Assembly (NCBI GenBank): GCA_035222895.1
Contig: JAVYIG010002357.1
Coordinates: 62,001-126,000 of the forward strand
Length of the DNA: 64,000 nucleotides
From: Strongylocentrotus droebachiensis
Lineage: Eukaryota; Echinodermata; Echinoidea; Camarodonta; Strongylocentrotidae
Direction: 5' to 3'
Under the pieces are notes generated by a model, which worked only from the letters and a program-made list of their open reading frames with translations, ran no database searches and was not told the DNA's origin. Shown here piece by piece: positions 24,837 through 37,271 of this stretch (the first letter of the stretch is position 1; the number at the start of each line of letters is the position of its first letter). Position numbers and translations under genes: made by a program.

Positions 24837-27800
24837 GCACTTCACTCCTGGTGGATACACTTGAAAGCAACACATGTATGACGAGTGTTTGTTCGCTGAG
24901 TTGGGTCAGTGTTTGAACAGGGTATCAGGCAGTATGATAATGAAGAAGAAGATAAATTCCTGACTCACAAGCATACGTGATGTATGTTTTGGGGTCCTAA
25001 ACCTGTCCTTGGTCTCCCCGCAAATAACTTGATAGAATTGCGAGAAAACTATTTTTTTAAATTTGGGGTTGGCTTGGATTAAACCAGGTCTAAAAGTGGA
25101 CTCAATTTGTAGACCTTGGTCAGAATCCATTCATGTTCTATCTCTATGAATGTCACTGTCTGGACAAATATCACTGACTCTTAAACTGACCACTGCTTTT
25201 CTCAGGGTCTTAAAAAAATCTAACACATACCTCATCTCTTTCATTGCGGTAACCCTATTGCTACTACAAACCTCAAAATCCATAATTGACCTCATGCATT
25301 TCTTGCAAAGGTATTCATAAGTGAAATATCTCATTAATGATGTCAGAATATAATCTTTAAAAGTTAGAAGACTTTATAAGGATGTGGCTACATCACATAA
25401 TTTCCACATTAGCACTACATATGAAGGAGAATGACCTTGTTATCTGTTATTACATTATCTGACCATTACAACAGTTCAGGTTTGATGAACTAATGGTATG
25501 ATAAAACAACAAACATATTTGGATTAGGCAATACTTTTGGAGAGAACAAGTATGTAATTTGAATATGCAAGTGGGGAAAAATAAGCTAGATTATTGTTTT
25601 TTGTTGTTGGTCTCATCTGCCTTTTGTTGCTTTTTTTACCCTTACATTACATAGTTCTATACCTCTGAAGTTTCAATACAGTGTGCAACAAGATGCACTA
25701 AAGCTCACTTTGAGAGCATACAATATAATAGGAGGTCACATTGAACAGGACTGTAACCTTGTAAGACCATGGATCCCGAAGTCACCTCCACCGACCAATA
25801 AAAAATAGCACAGTTCTATGAAATAGTTGACTAATGTTTACCAGCCTGATGAGTCACCTAATCAACCAAGATTAGAGCCTGAGCATGGGGGGGATAGGCT
25901 ATCATTAGATAAACCGCTGAGGTGATTCCAAGCAAACACAAAGGCAGATAAATAATACCAATCTAACAATTCAAAAGGCAGCTTGCTAGGTTCATTGTTA
26001 GAGCATTTGTGGTAAGGTCCATCCATGGTTGGAGCAAGTAGGGCACTTTATAGAAAGAGACAGAGAGAGGGAGACAGACAGCTAAGAGTCGGTGAAGACT
26101 AAGCAAGATAAAAAGGAAGATTAAAAAGAAGATTAAATTCTCTGCCATTTCAGACAAAAGAGAAGAAAAAGAAAACAAGAAAGATTTTTTAGGGGAAATA
26201 TGCGAGGACGTTTGTCTTTCCGGTCCTCTGGAGATATCGAAAGAGATAGCTCAGACAGGCCATATAAAAAACTAAAACATAAAACAGAGAGATTCTGATT
26301 ATGATGACGATGAATTAATACACTTATAAAGATGATTGAGATTGAAGATTGTGAAAGAGGCACTGACTGTGATGAGGAACTATATTGAACTAATCAAAGA
26401 TAAAATAAAAAGCTAAATAACACACAGTATTGACTTACCTCAATAAAAAGACACTAATGAGATCCATTACCCATTACCAATCAGTAGGCATCCATAGTAT
26501 CATCACATAAAGAATACCTGTTAGCAAGAACAAGTAAAACAATGGAATATTACTAAAATATTTGTATATGTATATATATAAAAAAAAGTATTGCGAATAA
26601 AACTGCTATCACAGCAAGTTCAACCAACTTCCAGTCATTAGGGTTGAACAAACAAGTTGAACAAACATCTACAAGTATCAATGAGTAGAATGTATACAGC
26701 CCAAAAGACTGACCGACAGCCCATGCGTCCAACAACCCAAAGGACCGTTATGAAAGTCAGTCTAGTAAACCTGATAAAAAGTTGTCGGAAGGCTCGCGAT
26801 ACCGCCGGCACACGATCCAGAGGGCCCACAAGACCGGCAGCCCACGAGACCAATATTTTGGACTCATGAGCCTTTCTGAGGGTTCATCAGATCTACATTG
26901 TAATTATCATGGGCTGTCAGTCTACAGGAATGTCCTGGATCATAAACAGTAGGCCTATTTAGTACCGGTATTACCAATCACTCTAGGAAATTAAATGAAT
27001 AATTTATTATTAAAGTAAAAAAACCTTAACAAATTTCCTTGACAGTTTATACTTGGAGTGAATTGATATCACCAGATCATGAGATTGGCAAGCCCAAAAT
27101 GACAAGAACTTCAAAGTTCAAACCAGTTTTTAAATTGCAGCAAATATTTGTAGATGGAACATTATTATGTTATACGACAATGCCATATACATCGATGAGT
27201 CAGCAAGTCAAACTCTACCAGGGACGTTGGAATGCTTGCCGGCTCTCTGGAGAGAGATCATTATCAATTAAGAGACTGGTGTGGAGCCGATCACCTCTAA
27301 TTTAATCATGGATACATCATGTATGCTAACTAACATATTTGATTTCATTTAATAAACACATACCAGTTGATATATATAACTGAATTAATTTACTCCAATC
27401 AGAGATACTATCCTATGCCGATACTCTAATGTTACAGCCTTATTTCAACAATAATGTCTCATGAAATCATTTATCTAAATTCGGAAAGCTTTCAAACATT
27501 TTAAACTCTAAATGAAAGATTGACTTGTTTTGAGATCTGATCAGCTTTCTAACATTTGTTTGTATCTTCATTTTGAAAAATATGTTAAATTCTGATGTGA
27601 TTGAGGTTTTCAGTATATATCCTTATAATCCACAGATAAACCAATGAATACAAAAGTTGGTCTAGATTCTTTAAAAATGCATGTTTTACCAACCTAAAAT
27701 CATACCATAACAAGGAATGATCACTTCATGCTAAATGCAATAGCCTGACACATTCTTGTCATTGCTTCCTTTTGATTATGTTAAAAAACCTACGATTATC

Positions 27801-29188
27801 AATTTTGTACCCTAAAAAGGCTCAACCTCCCACAAACTTTCATTATCCACTAATTCAACTGTTTTTCTTTACCTTCAGCTATAAAATAACACAACTATTA
27901 CCGAAATGACTCTAAGAATGAAGGAAGGCACCAGTGAAATTGACACTAACAAGTACAAAGTGCTGTTTACGGCCGCTCAAGAAAAACATGAATGGTGATC
28001 AACGACCAGGGTCTTCTCCCTTGGAAGACATGTCCGACCTGTAAATGTGTCATCACGGCCATCTAAAAGCTTTCTCCTTATCACTGTAATGGCTGTGCTA
28101 GCAGTGGCACCATCATCAGCATCATCATGAACAACAAGAAGATACCATGATGGAACTGTTTATCAAGGGGGTATCTTCGATGTTTTGATGATCTCTTTTA
28201 AGATGATGAAGAGTTTGTTGTAGATGTTTGTGGGTTAATTGTGTTGATATTTCTCCTTGGGTGTCTGGTGGTCCCATAAATATATTTTATCTGCTCAAGA
28301 CAAAAAAAGAGTGATCCATTCTGATTATCACCAACCTTGGAATCTGGCGAGTGCACCTAAACTAAAGGCACACAGGAGTATATATATATATGAAGTGATA
28401 AAGGCCACAGAGTAACTAGCTAAAATATTGATAACCTAGAGAAGATGGCAGTGCTGTCAGTTTTGATAGCTTGATATGATAACTGCATCACAGAATAACC
28501 TTTAAACAAATCAAGGTCACACCAAGAGTTGACAAGCTTTCATCCTGTGCAAATACAAAGTTCTTGGGAAATTGGAACCTGTCTGACTGGAACAATGTCT
28601 GTCATACATTCATATGATTCTACTACAAAGTGGTAGAACCCTCATATGTCTAAGTATTGATTATTTTTGTCAAATAGATACAAATTGATTTTTATATATT
28701 TACAGTGGTGCATTTATGCTGGTTCATTAAACTTTTATGATAGAGAATCAATGAATAAAACCATCATCTTTCAATACATTCCCTTTCCGTTATAATGCGG
28801 CTGAACTTCCCTATGCCAAGATGGGAATTGTCCTTTGCATAAACTTCTTGCTTCCTGAGTATTTGAACAAGTCTATCAAAACATACATTAGGATTATTGA
28901 CCCATTGTTCAGAACTTCAGAGTGTGAATGTCATCAAACAAATTCTCCCTTTCACCAGACATGATCTCCACTCCCTTCAAATAACTGCCAACACTGTGCA
29001 AAGATAAATAGAAGTATTATATAGACCAGTCTTTATCATCAAGATCAGACATAGACATTGTCATGTATGATTTTCCCTACACTTTTCTGGATATTACTGT
29101 AATAGTATTATTATTAAGGAAGATCATAATATTTAAATTATGATAATAATTGTATACTTCTTCTGGCACCAATATCATGAGATTATGC
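24837..29188. other. Mostly AT-rich stretch without recognisable gene
   Basis: A GC-richer patch at about 26706-26866 contains two near-copies of a 20-base block starting GACCGACAGCCC and GACCGGCAGCCC (about 26711 and 26832). Overlapping frames there on both strands (about 70 codons) are unconvincing. (TA)n runs lie near 26563-26580 and 28380-28391. Confidence 0.5.
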
Positions 29189-29192
29189 ACCT

Positions 29193-29621
29193 GTCAATTG
29201 TATGACCCACCCCATGAACCCCGGGGATGGTGCGTCACTTGTCTAATGTGCGTCGGATTTTACTATACCATGACGCACATATGCGGCAAAACTATGACGA
29301 ACTTCAGGCTACCAATGACGGTACCTCGGTCAAAATTATGACGCACCAGTTGTTGATTTTGACTGTCATTTTGACGCACATTCGACATGGTCGAAATGAT
29401 ACAGAACGTGTTTTTCCTGATTTGCGATCGGGGTCTATTAAATCTCATACTTTATTCAGTGACGCACCTATGTAAAGTGACTGACATCGACACACCCCAC
29501 CGTCAATATTGTGACTGACCATAGGAGTAAAATGACGGTACCCCGAGTCACACCTTGATGGTAAATGACCCAACCATGACGCACCTTCCCCGGGGTCCAT
29601 AGGGTGGGTCATACAATTGAC
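29193..29621. mobile_element. 429-bp MITE with 45-bp TIRs and TGACGCAC subterminal array
   Basis: The left end GTCAATTGTATGACCCACCC is repeated inverted at the right end, and the match continues for about 45 bases through ACCCCGGGG and GGTGCGTCA with few mismatches. ACCT flanks both sides (29189-29192 and 29622-29625), a plausible 4-bp target duplication. The interior holds many copies of TGACGCAC or close variants (TGACGGTAC, TGACGAAC, TGACACACC-like) in both orientations. No open frame is credible. Superfamily is not assigned from the sequence. Confidence 0.8.
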
Positions 29622-30257
29622 ACCTGCATTAAGGTTTTCCAATATGGCAGCATAGGCCTATATCTAGTTTTAGAAATATAGTCCCAGACATAAAAGATTT
29701 ACCTGTCTGTTCTAAATTAAGCACAATATAGCACAAGGAAACAAAAAGGATTTGCACGGTTTCTCACAGAATTTCAATTGATCTTTTTTAAACACAACAT
29801 CTGAACTGAGTACATAAGGCATATATGCAGTGTAGGATTAATTAGTCATGTACATGTAGTTCCAAATGACCATTTGTCTTTTTTGAAAAGTGCTGTAAAC
29901 GAACTTCCAGGGCAAAGGGCTTATAACAGAATATCTTATCACCCGAAACTAGGCTTGAGTCGGTACGGTCGATCACACCGGGACCCGACCGTTGCCGTCG
30001 GGTCCCGGTTTCGTTTTTTGAGAACCGACGCTCCGAAAAAAATAATGAAATATGTAAGAAATTGCAGTTTTGCACACCACTAAAATCATTCCACCTTGAA
30101 ACTTAAGTATTTAATTGTTACCAATCATATTCTAGCTCATCCTGAATCAATCCGAACTGCTGATATAAATATGGGTTGCAAAGCAGTTCGCCCCATGGGG
30201 TTGTTGTTGCCAGCTGCTAGCTAGCTACTGTACTGGCTGGGTCTCTCGGCAGGAATA

Positions 30258-31320
30258 ATAAATCAGGTTGAAAGAAGTATTAATGTTTGAATAATAAAAC
30301 GGCTTTCTAAAAAGTACTTCTTTACAACATACCGATCAAATAATTTTTAAAAGACAAAATGGATATTATTTCTTTGATTTTGAACACCGCATGCTTCTTT
30401 TAAAAGCTGAAAATTACTTGGTAATCACAAGAAGTTTCGATACGGATAGCTGTTGCAAGGCAAGTTCAGACTAGTCTCGGAAAAATGCGCAGTGCTCCTC
30501 GTAGTTAGCTGTAATCCGTGCCAGAACGAACCCAAACAAAGACGTGATCGTAACGAGAAAAAATCATTAAAAACTACGAGAGCACAATTGGAAAGACAAC
30601 TACTCAAAATTATCGTAAGCAGATACATAACTTGGAGGAATAATACAATAGTTGTCCAAGAAAAGCCACAGAAATAGTGATTTTTAAGGAGTTACTATAG
30701 GTACAATCATTATATCGGAATGGGCCTGCTGATATGTCCGAATTACATGTTATTTGGTTTCTAGCCTCGTGTTCTAACACGAGGCTACAAACCAAATAAC
30801 GCCCTCTACGGTAAAAAGCAGTATAACAAAGGATTCGAGTATTTGCAGCAAGCCCCTTGCGATAAAAATGTACCCAGTTACTCCTCGATTATCACAATTT
30901 CTTTGGCATTTCTTGGGCGATTATTGAATTCTTTGTCCAAGTTATTTATCTGATTAGCGTAATTTTGAGCAGTAGTTGTCTTTCCAATTGTGCTCTCGTA
31001 GTTTTTAATGATTTTTTTTCTCGTTACGATCACGTCTTTGTTTGGGTTCGTTCTGGCACGCATTACAGCTAACAAGGAGCACTGCGCATTTTTCCGAGAC
31101 TAGTCTGAACTTGCCTTGCAACAGCTATCCGTATCGAAACTTCTTGTGATTACCAAGTAATTTCCAGCTTTTAAAAGAAGCATGCAGTGTTCAAAATCAA
31201 AGAAAAAAAAAACTATTTTGTTTTTAAAAATTATTCGATCGGTATGTTGTAAAGGAGTACTTTTTAGAAAGCCGTTTTATTATTCAAACATGAATGTTTT
31301 TTGACCCGATTTATTCAACC
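30258..31320. repeat. Giant palindrome inside element A (arms about 520 bp)
   Basis: The arms align from AATGTTTGAATAATAAAACG (left, 30282) and its inverse (right, about 31271-31291) inward to a central perfect hairpin at 30749-30800, in which GTTATTTGGTTT faces its inverse complement around a few bases. The outer parts of the arms are very similar, while the inner parts are more diverged with small indels. Confidence 0.9.
30878..31075 (-). CDS. 65-codon open frame in one palindrome arm, unknown
   Basis: The right arm, read on the minus strand, is open for 65 codons with protein-like composition (for example KTTTAQNYANQINNLDKEFN, then RPRNAKEIVIIEE at the end). The corresponding part of the left arm, on the plus strand, is out of frame through a small indel in an A run. 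The segment may be a captured piece of a gene or of an ancestral transposon gene. No family is recognised. Confidence 0.25.
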   Translation of the reverse strand: MLAVMRARTNPNKDVIVTRKKIIKNYESTIGKTTTAQNYANQINNLDKEFNNRPRNAKEIVIIEE

Positions 31321-32261
31321 TGCATGAATCAAAATGGCGGCTCGATCGTTGTCTTTCTATTTTTGCTCCAGTTTTTTAACTTTTAGAAGCACGATAATGG
31401 CACTAAACATCGCCAATCATGGATAAAAAATAATGTCAAATGGAAGAATATACTGATCTGTGCCGAGGTATGCATGTGTTGATTTATTTTACTGATAAAA
31501 AAGGTCACTTTTAAGGGACATACTGATGATATGCGCTTTTTATAGAGGCAAGTGACAAATCCTGCGAGCTGATTTCGGGACACCGGGTCCCGATCGGTGC
31601 AAGGCCGTCGGGACCCGGTTTATGAAAATCCCGACATGACTCAGGCCTACCCGAAACTCAGTTTTAAGGTCTGTATTCATGTTTGAAGGACTTTCCCAAT
31701 GTGATCAATACAAAATTGACAAGAAGTGCTCTTGAAAACCATGCACAGCCATGAATTTGACCAACACCACCAAGCAATGAAAGAAAGACAGAAAGTAGCA
31801 ATGAACTTTCGCTTCCAGGAAAGCACCACAAGAAGACACATTTCAACCTGCTGCATGGCATCCTGTAAAAACCTATAAAGACCCCCAACCCAAACACCCT
31901 ATATCCTGAGTCTCTAATCCCAAACAAACACCAACATTTACATCACATTCCTGCGCGATGAGACCAGACTATCTCTTTTATCCCTGTCTGGATGAGGCTT
32001 GCACAATGGCAACTTTGTCCATCCTTCGCACTTCCTAATAAACGATGGAGAAGCAGTGTTGCACTTTTGTGGATACTCAATTTCTGTCAGTTTCGCCAGA
32101 GATGCGGAAGGTGATGACAAACAATATGGTTGCTCCAGGAGAAAGAAAAATACATTTTTGGAGGGGAAAGCTGTTGGCGCTGTTTCAGGATACGATACAC
32201 ATTTTTGCTTTAAAGTGCTGAGAGAATACATATTCACTTTATTCTGCCCCCTTCCCCCCTC

Positions 32262-32291
32262 CCCTCCTTCTCTCTCTCTCTCTCTCTCTCT
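32262..32291. repeat. (TC)n microsatellite
   Basis: CCCCTCCCCTCC followed by about a dozen TC units. Confidence 0.9.
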
Positions 32292-32327
32292 TCCAATTCA
32301 ATTTAATGACGACCGAAAATGCCTTCT

Positions 32328-32346
32328 GGGGGGGGGGGGGGGGGGG
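32328..32346. repeat. poly(G) tract
   Basis: Nineteen consecutive G, among the longest in the window. Confidence 0.95.
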
Positions 32347-33284
32347 AGTATACTTATTTATAGACAAAGTCATCATTGTCATTCACCAATGTTGAGGGAG
32401 CTTATAAACTCCTATAAATTATGTTCTTGCATTCACATCTTTATTATTATTACATCTTGAGTTCACATTTTACACAAATATTTCTTGAAGTTTTGTACAA
32501 GTGTGAACTGGCCTACTGCTGAATATGAAGCAGGCATTTGTTGCTAAGGAGATACAGATGGAAAAGATGGCACCTATAACATTGAACCGTCAAATCCCAC
32601 CATCTTGATAGAGCTGTTTACATCTCTACTTCCACAAGACATTAGCCCAGAGAAAATACACCTTGACGACATTAAACCAAGCTCATGTGCAAAGTGGGTC
32701 TTATCACGAGATCTAGGAATATTGAAACAAGCTGAGGTTGTGTCTTTAGTCTTTACCTCATCATTTTCTTTTCATTTTTCTTCCCTTCCCTATCCTCCGT
32801 CTCTCCATCTACATGTATCCTTTACTCTATCATGCTCAGTCACATACCTTCATGGTCCTCACTCTCTCCAACATCTTTTTCACATCATCATTGCACAGTA
32901 AACTCAGGTTTAAAACTACACCTCTTGTCTGAATCTCCTCTCAGCTCTCATCTTTTGTCATCCTCTACGCATGCAGAGAGTGAATGAGTTAATAACATGG
33001 GTATATCGCTCACTTGACTACAGTTCAGTTGGTGGCTTGATAATTTCCTCATTTCTTTCATGTTATGTTTATAAAAATAGATATTCAGTATGAATCATAA
33101 TCTTTGTTGTAACATGTTCTAATTAGGCTCCTCTTCTCCCCCACCCTCCATCAATTCCCCTCTGCATCATGCATCGTTGGTGTTACTGTACCTATTGCAA
33201 TTAAAAATCAAGATAATGTATTTCATACTCACAAATTTTACGATTCATTACATCTCACTTTATTTAGCTCCAACACTCATGTAG

Positions 33285-35082
33285 TAGGCCTGAGTCATCA
33301 CGGGTTTTGCCGAACCCGGGTTTGACTTGAAAATTTCGGGCGGGGACCGGGTACCCGAAATTTTCACCACTGCACTGACACTCAAAATCGTGTGCATGCA
33401 GCGGCGGGAGTTAGACTAAGTTGCTGTTCTAATAATGCGACGGAAAGGACAGTTACTGCTTTCAAAACAATAAAATAATCAATTGAATTAAATTAAGATG
33501 CTTTAAAAAATAAATGGATATCGTTTCAGTTGACGGTAGGTGTTTTTATCGCTCTAAAATTGAGGCTGCAAGAAAGGAATCACGCTTCGTGGTACCGATC
33601 GAGTGCGTTCAGAAACGGAAGTGGAAATAGATCGATGACCCACTGAAGACAGAGCAAGAAAGTGCCACACAGAAGACTAAAATGTTGATCAGAATATCGC
33701 AATTAAATCGTAATACTAAAAGCATTAATTTAATTGTCAAAATATATCCACAATATAATGGTTTACCCTTGATAGTTTGATGAAGGAAAATAAATTAAAG
33801 CTCTTGAAATAACATCGAAGTGCCTTTCGTCCGTTCTAAAAATGCGTGTATAACGGCAAGCAGAAGTTACGAGTCAAGCTTGATATGCATGTTTACATCC
33901 CTGCACCGATCATCCGACCTGATCGGAACAATAAGCATTAAACCATTAAAAAAAACATCACGTAAGACTTTGAGGGACTCCAATTCAACAAAATTACCGT
34001 AAAATAGATATTTGCTTTGACAAATAATACTATAGATATTCATAATATCTTACAGAAATAATGATATTTCATGAGCTACGTTCTCGATATCGAGTTCAGC
34101 TAGCCATCATTTTGAAATGAGACGTAGTTGTCATGCAGTAGACTGTAGAGGGCAGTGTGCAGCAGAGAGAGGAAAAAAGCGCGGGCCTGAGATCACGTGA
34201 TGTTCACGTGCCTATTACGTGATTTTTTTTTCTCCCTCTCTGCGATGCGAGCTGCCGTATTCCACTGCGCTGCATGCATGACAACTACGTCTCATTTCAA
34301 AATGATGGCTAGCTGAACTCGATATAGAGTACGTAGCTCATGAAATATCATTATTTCTGTAAGATATTATGAATATCTATGGTATTATTTGTCAAAGCAA
34401 ATAACTATTTTACGGTAATTTTGTTGAATTGGAGTCCCTCAAAGTCTTACGTGATGTTTTTTAATTGGTTCAATGCTTATTGTTCCGATCAGGTCGAATG
34501 ACGGTGCAGGGATGTAAACATGCATATCAAGCTTGACTCGTAACTTCTGATTGCCGTTATACACGCATTTTTAGAACGAACGAAAGGCACTTCGATGTTA
34601 TTTCAAGAGCTTTAATTTATTTTCCTTCATCAAACTACCAAGGGTAAACCATTATATTGTGGATATATTTTGACAATTAAATTAATGCCTTTAGTATTAC
34701 GATTTAATTGCAATAGTCTGATCAACATTTTAGTCTTTTGTGTGGCACTTTCTTGATCTGTCTTCAGTGGGTCATCGATCTATTTCCACTTCCGTTTCTG
34801 AACGCACTCGATCGGTACCACGAAGCGTGATTCCTTTCTTGCAGCCTCAATTTTAGACCGATAAAAACACCTACCGTCAACTGAAACAATATCCATTTAT
34901 TTCTAAAGCATATTTATTTGATTATATTGAAATATAAGTTTGTGAATTGCATATTTTTAGTTCTATATTTCAAAATATCAGTGTGAAATTTAATTTTGAA
35001 AAACCCGAAACCCGAAAACCAAAAACCGGGTTTCAGCTCGACGGTCGGGGCCCGGGCGGGGACCCGTTTCGACTCAGGCCTA
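33285..35082. mobile_element. hAT-like foldback element B (1798 bp)
   Basis: Ends TAGGCCTGAGTC are perfectly inverted at both termini and flanked by a perfect 8-bp duplication TCATGTAG (33277-33284 and 35083-35090). The subterminal DNA is GC-rich with CCCGGG/GGGACCCG blocks. A local hairpin at 33329-33365 pairs GAAAATTTCGGG with its inverse. The interior is a palindrome unrelated to that of element A. No transposase frame is present. Element and target-duplication structure are well defined; the hAT label rests on the 8-bp duplication and short TIRs. Confidence 0.92.
33490..34915. repeat. Giant palindrome inside element B (arms about 710 bp)
   Basis: Arms run from ATGCTTTA (33498) to its inverse (about 34911) and meet near 34200, in a region with ATCACGTGAT and AGGAAAAAA/TTTTTTTCTC facing each other. 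The arms are nearly identical over long blocks, for example AATAAATGGATATCGTTTCA against its inverse with one change. Small differences and indels are concentrated near the centre. Confidence 0.92.
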
Positions 35083-35090
35083 TCATGTAG

Positions 35091-37271
35091 TACATAAATC
35101 TCCACTAAAGATTTCTGAACAAAAGGTAAATATTCCAGAGTGCAGACAGAATCACACAACAGTTGAAGCAAAATGAAAATTCCACAATCATGTTTCCCAA
35201 CAATCCAACCTTGATTAACGTAATAAGGCTTTGAGAACTCACAGCATTGGTTCTAATACGCTCTCCCCTTGCTTCTCCCCTTGCTTCAGCGCAACCAAAA
35301 TAATAGGGGCTCAGGTGGGAGTCATCAGGGGTGCGCTACACGCCCCCTGCAAGGCTCCAACAAAGGAGGGAGGAGGACAAGAGGGGCAGAGTGGAGTCTT
35401 TCTACCAGACATGGAACCTCTAGACCTGGAGGCACTCTGTCCTAGACCAAACTAAGTTCATGAACTTGAGGTCACGATTGGACCCTACTGGCAAAACCAA
35501 CTATATTGGACCTGGTCACACTATACCCTCATAATGCTAATGACAAATCAGCATTATTACTTAGTGCTCTGGATCAGAAGTACATAAGTTTATCCTGGCT
35601 CACTTGATGTATAGGATAGAGATTGGAAAGCTAAAAGTAAATTAAAGTACAATTAACAAGAAACGTACTGCCTCTAAATCATGCAGCAACAAAAGAGGCA
35701 TTAACTACAAAAGTTTGTTCATACAAGCGGACATTTCTCTATAAATGTAATTTATGAAAAACTAAAAAAATGTAAAGCTAGATTATAATCACACTCTCCA
35801 TGCATCGCCCTTGCAATATCTATTTCTCTGCCATTGTTTGCCAGAGCAAAAACTGATATTTAGAATTGACTTTCCATCCAGAAAACCACAAATAATGTGT
35901 ATTTGTTCATTTGTGCGTTATTCTAATCACTCGCTTTAATATCTGCAAAAATCATTTCTAACCTCAAAGCAATTTATAAGCCTCTCATTAACTTCAATAT
36001 CTAGAAAGCAAGGAGGGTTTGAATTCATAATGCAAATATTTTTGCTCCCTAGAAAGTAACGTGTCTTTCAAAGGTCTTCCTTTATTAAAAATATTTCAAA
36101 TGTAGCAAATGAACCAGACACAAGAGGAACTAACTTCTACACATGCAAGTTTCCCAGTCATGCTGCCTTCCTAAGAGCATAATAGAAATATTTATTGCAC
36201 TCACATGTATCCACCAATATATTAGATACATTGTAGAAAAATCAGGTAGTAATATTTCCAGAAATATAATTAGGCAACGGCGCGATAGGGTATCGAATTA
36301 GGACAATGTGCCATAATTCTTTGCTTTGAACTAGGTGAAAAATATAGCCTGCTATTTTCTTCAAATATATTACAAAATTTCTTTCTCCCTCTCTCCAACA
36401 TCTTTATATTTATGGAGCGACTCGACGGGACTCCCACCATGACATAAACGAGCGCAGCGGGTTAGTCTTTGGGTTTTCTCGCCTCGGGATGTTAGCGTAT
36501 TGCGTGTACTTGCAGCCACAGCAAACAATTGACCAAGCAGGGGAGAAGAATGCGGCAAGAGTTCGTAACCATTTCTCCCCTAATTACTCTGACAAAAACC
36601 AAATATCCCCGGAACAAAGATTGTGTTGGGGCTGGCTAAATCCTTTCTGGGGGCACTCAATAATAAGAGAGTGAAATGTTTAACCTCTATGTCAATTCAA
36701 ACCCAGTGTTCTCTGACATCATAATAATAATTCTTTTCCTCCTCTCCACCAAATAAACGACTTTTTCTTTACCTCTATAGCTCCTGGCATATTTCTACTC
36801 CTCCATATTTCTTTAGATTGACAAGTATATAACTAGGAACTTGAATTCATTCAGCAGTTCCCAATTGTATATTTTTCCATTTAAAAAGATGAATGGAAAT
36901 GTCATTTCTTTTCTTCAAATATTCAAGATGGACAAGGTATACAGCAGCAAATAAACCATAAATACATCCAGAAGCTATTACATTGCAAATGTCTTTTGAT
37001 CAAATAAAATTGGTAATATTCCATTATCGTTTACTTTTTCTCTTCTAGTAAATTTTGCTAGTAAGATTTGTTTTTTCATGTCTACAATCATATTACATAA
37101 AGGAAAAGCTGAAATGATATCTGGTAAGAAGTCACATCAACCATCAAGTACTATTAATGGATGCCGTAATTCTGGACTAAAAGCTCAACTATCACTTCTG
37201 CCATGCTTCTATCATTGGTGCTTCCATTTCTCATCACATTCCCGTAGAGAATTCTGGGTAATGGACGCTAC
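35091..37271. other. Stretch without recognisable gene, one CpG-richer patch
   Basis: 36395-36560 is locally CpG-rich with a 62-codon minus-strand frame, without recognisable domain. A 74-codon plus-strand frame at 35231-35455 is also unassigned. Confidence 0.4.

Larger units (their letters stand above)
29950..31649. mobile_element. hAT-like foldback element A (1700 bp)
   Basis: Ends TAGGCTTGAGTC and, inverted, TAGGCCTGAGTC match at 11 of 12 bases. They are flanked by a perfect 8-bp duplication CCCGAAAC (29942-29949 and 31650-31657), the hAT target length. Subterminal regions are GC-rich with repeated GGGACCCG-type blocks in both orientations. The middle is a large imperfect palindrome (30258-31320). 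No transposase is recognisable. The ends match those of 33285-35082 closely although the interiors differ, so both probably used the same transposase in trans. Confidence 0.9.
31658..33276. other. 1.6-kb spacer between the two hAT-like elements
   Basis: Contains (TC)n at 32262-32291 and poly(G) at 32328-32346. A 153-codon frame (31999-32460) reads through these simple repeats and is not credible. If the flanking elements ever moved together, this is the segment that would be carried. Confidence 0.5.

Noticed and set aside
31999-32460. 153-codon plus-strand frame
   Set aside because: Its middle is made of (TC)n and poly(G) translation; the ends show no recognisable domain.
36395-36560. CpG-richer patch with a 62-codon minus-strand frame
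   Set aside because: No domain, splice context or core-promoter motif that I can support; mentioned only within the surrounding stretch.
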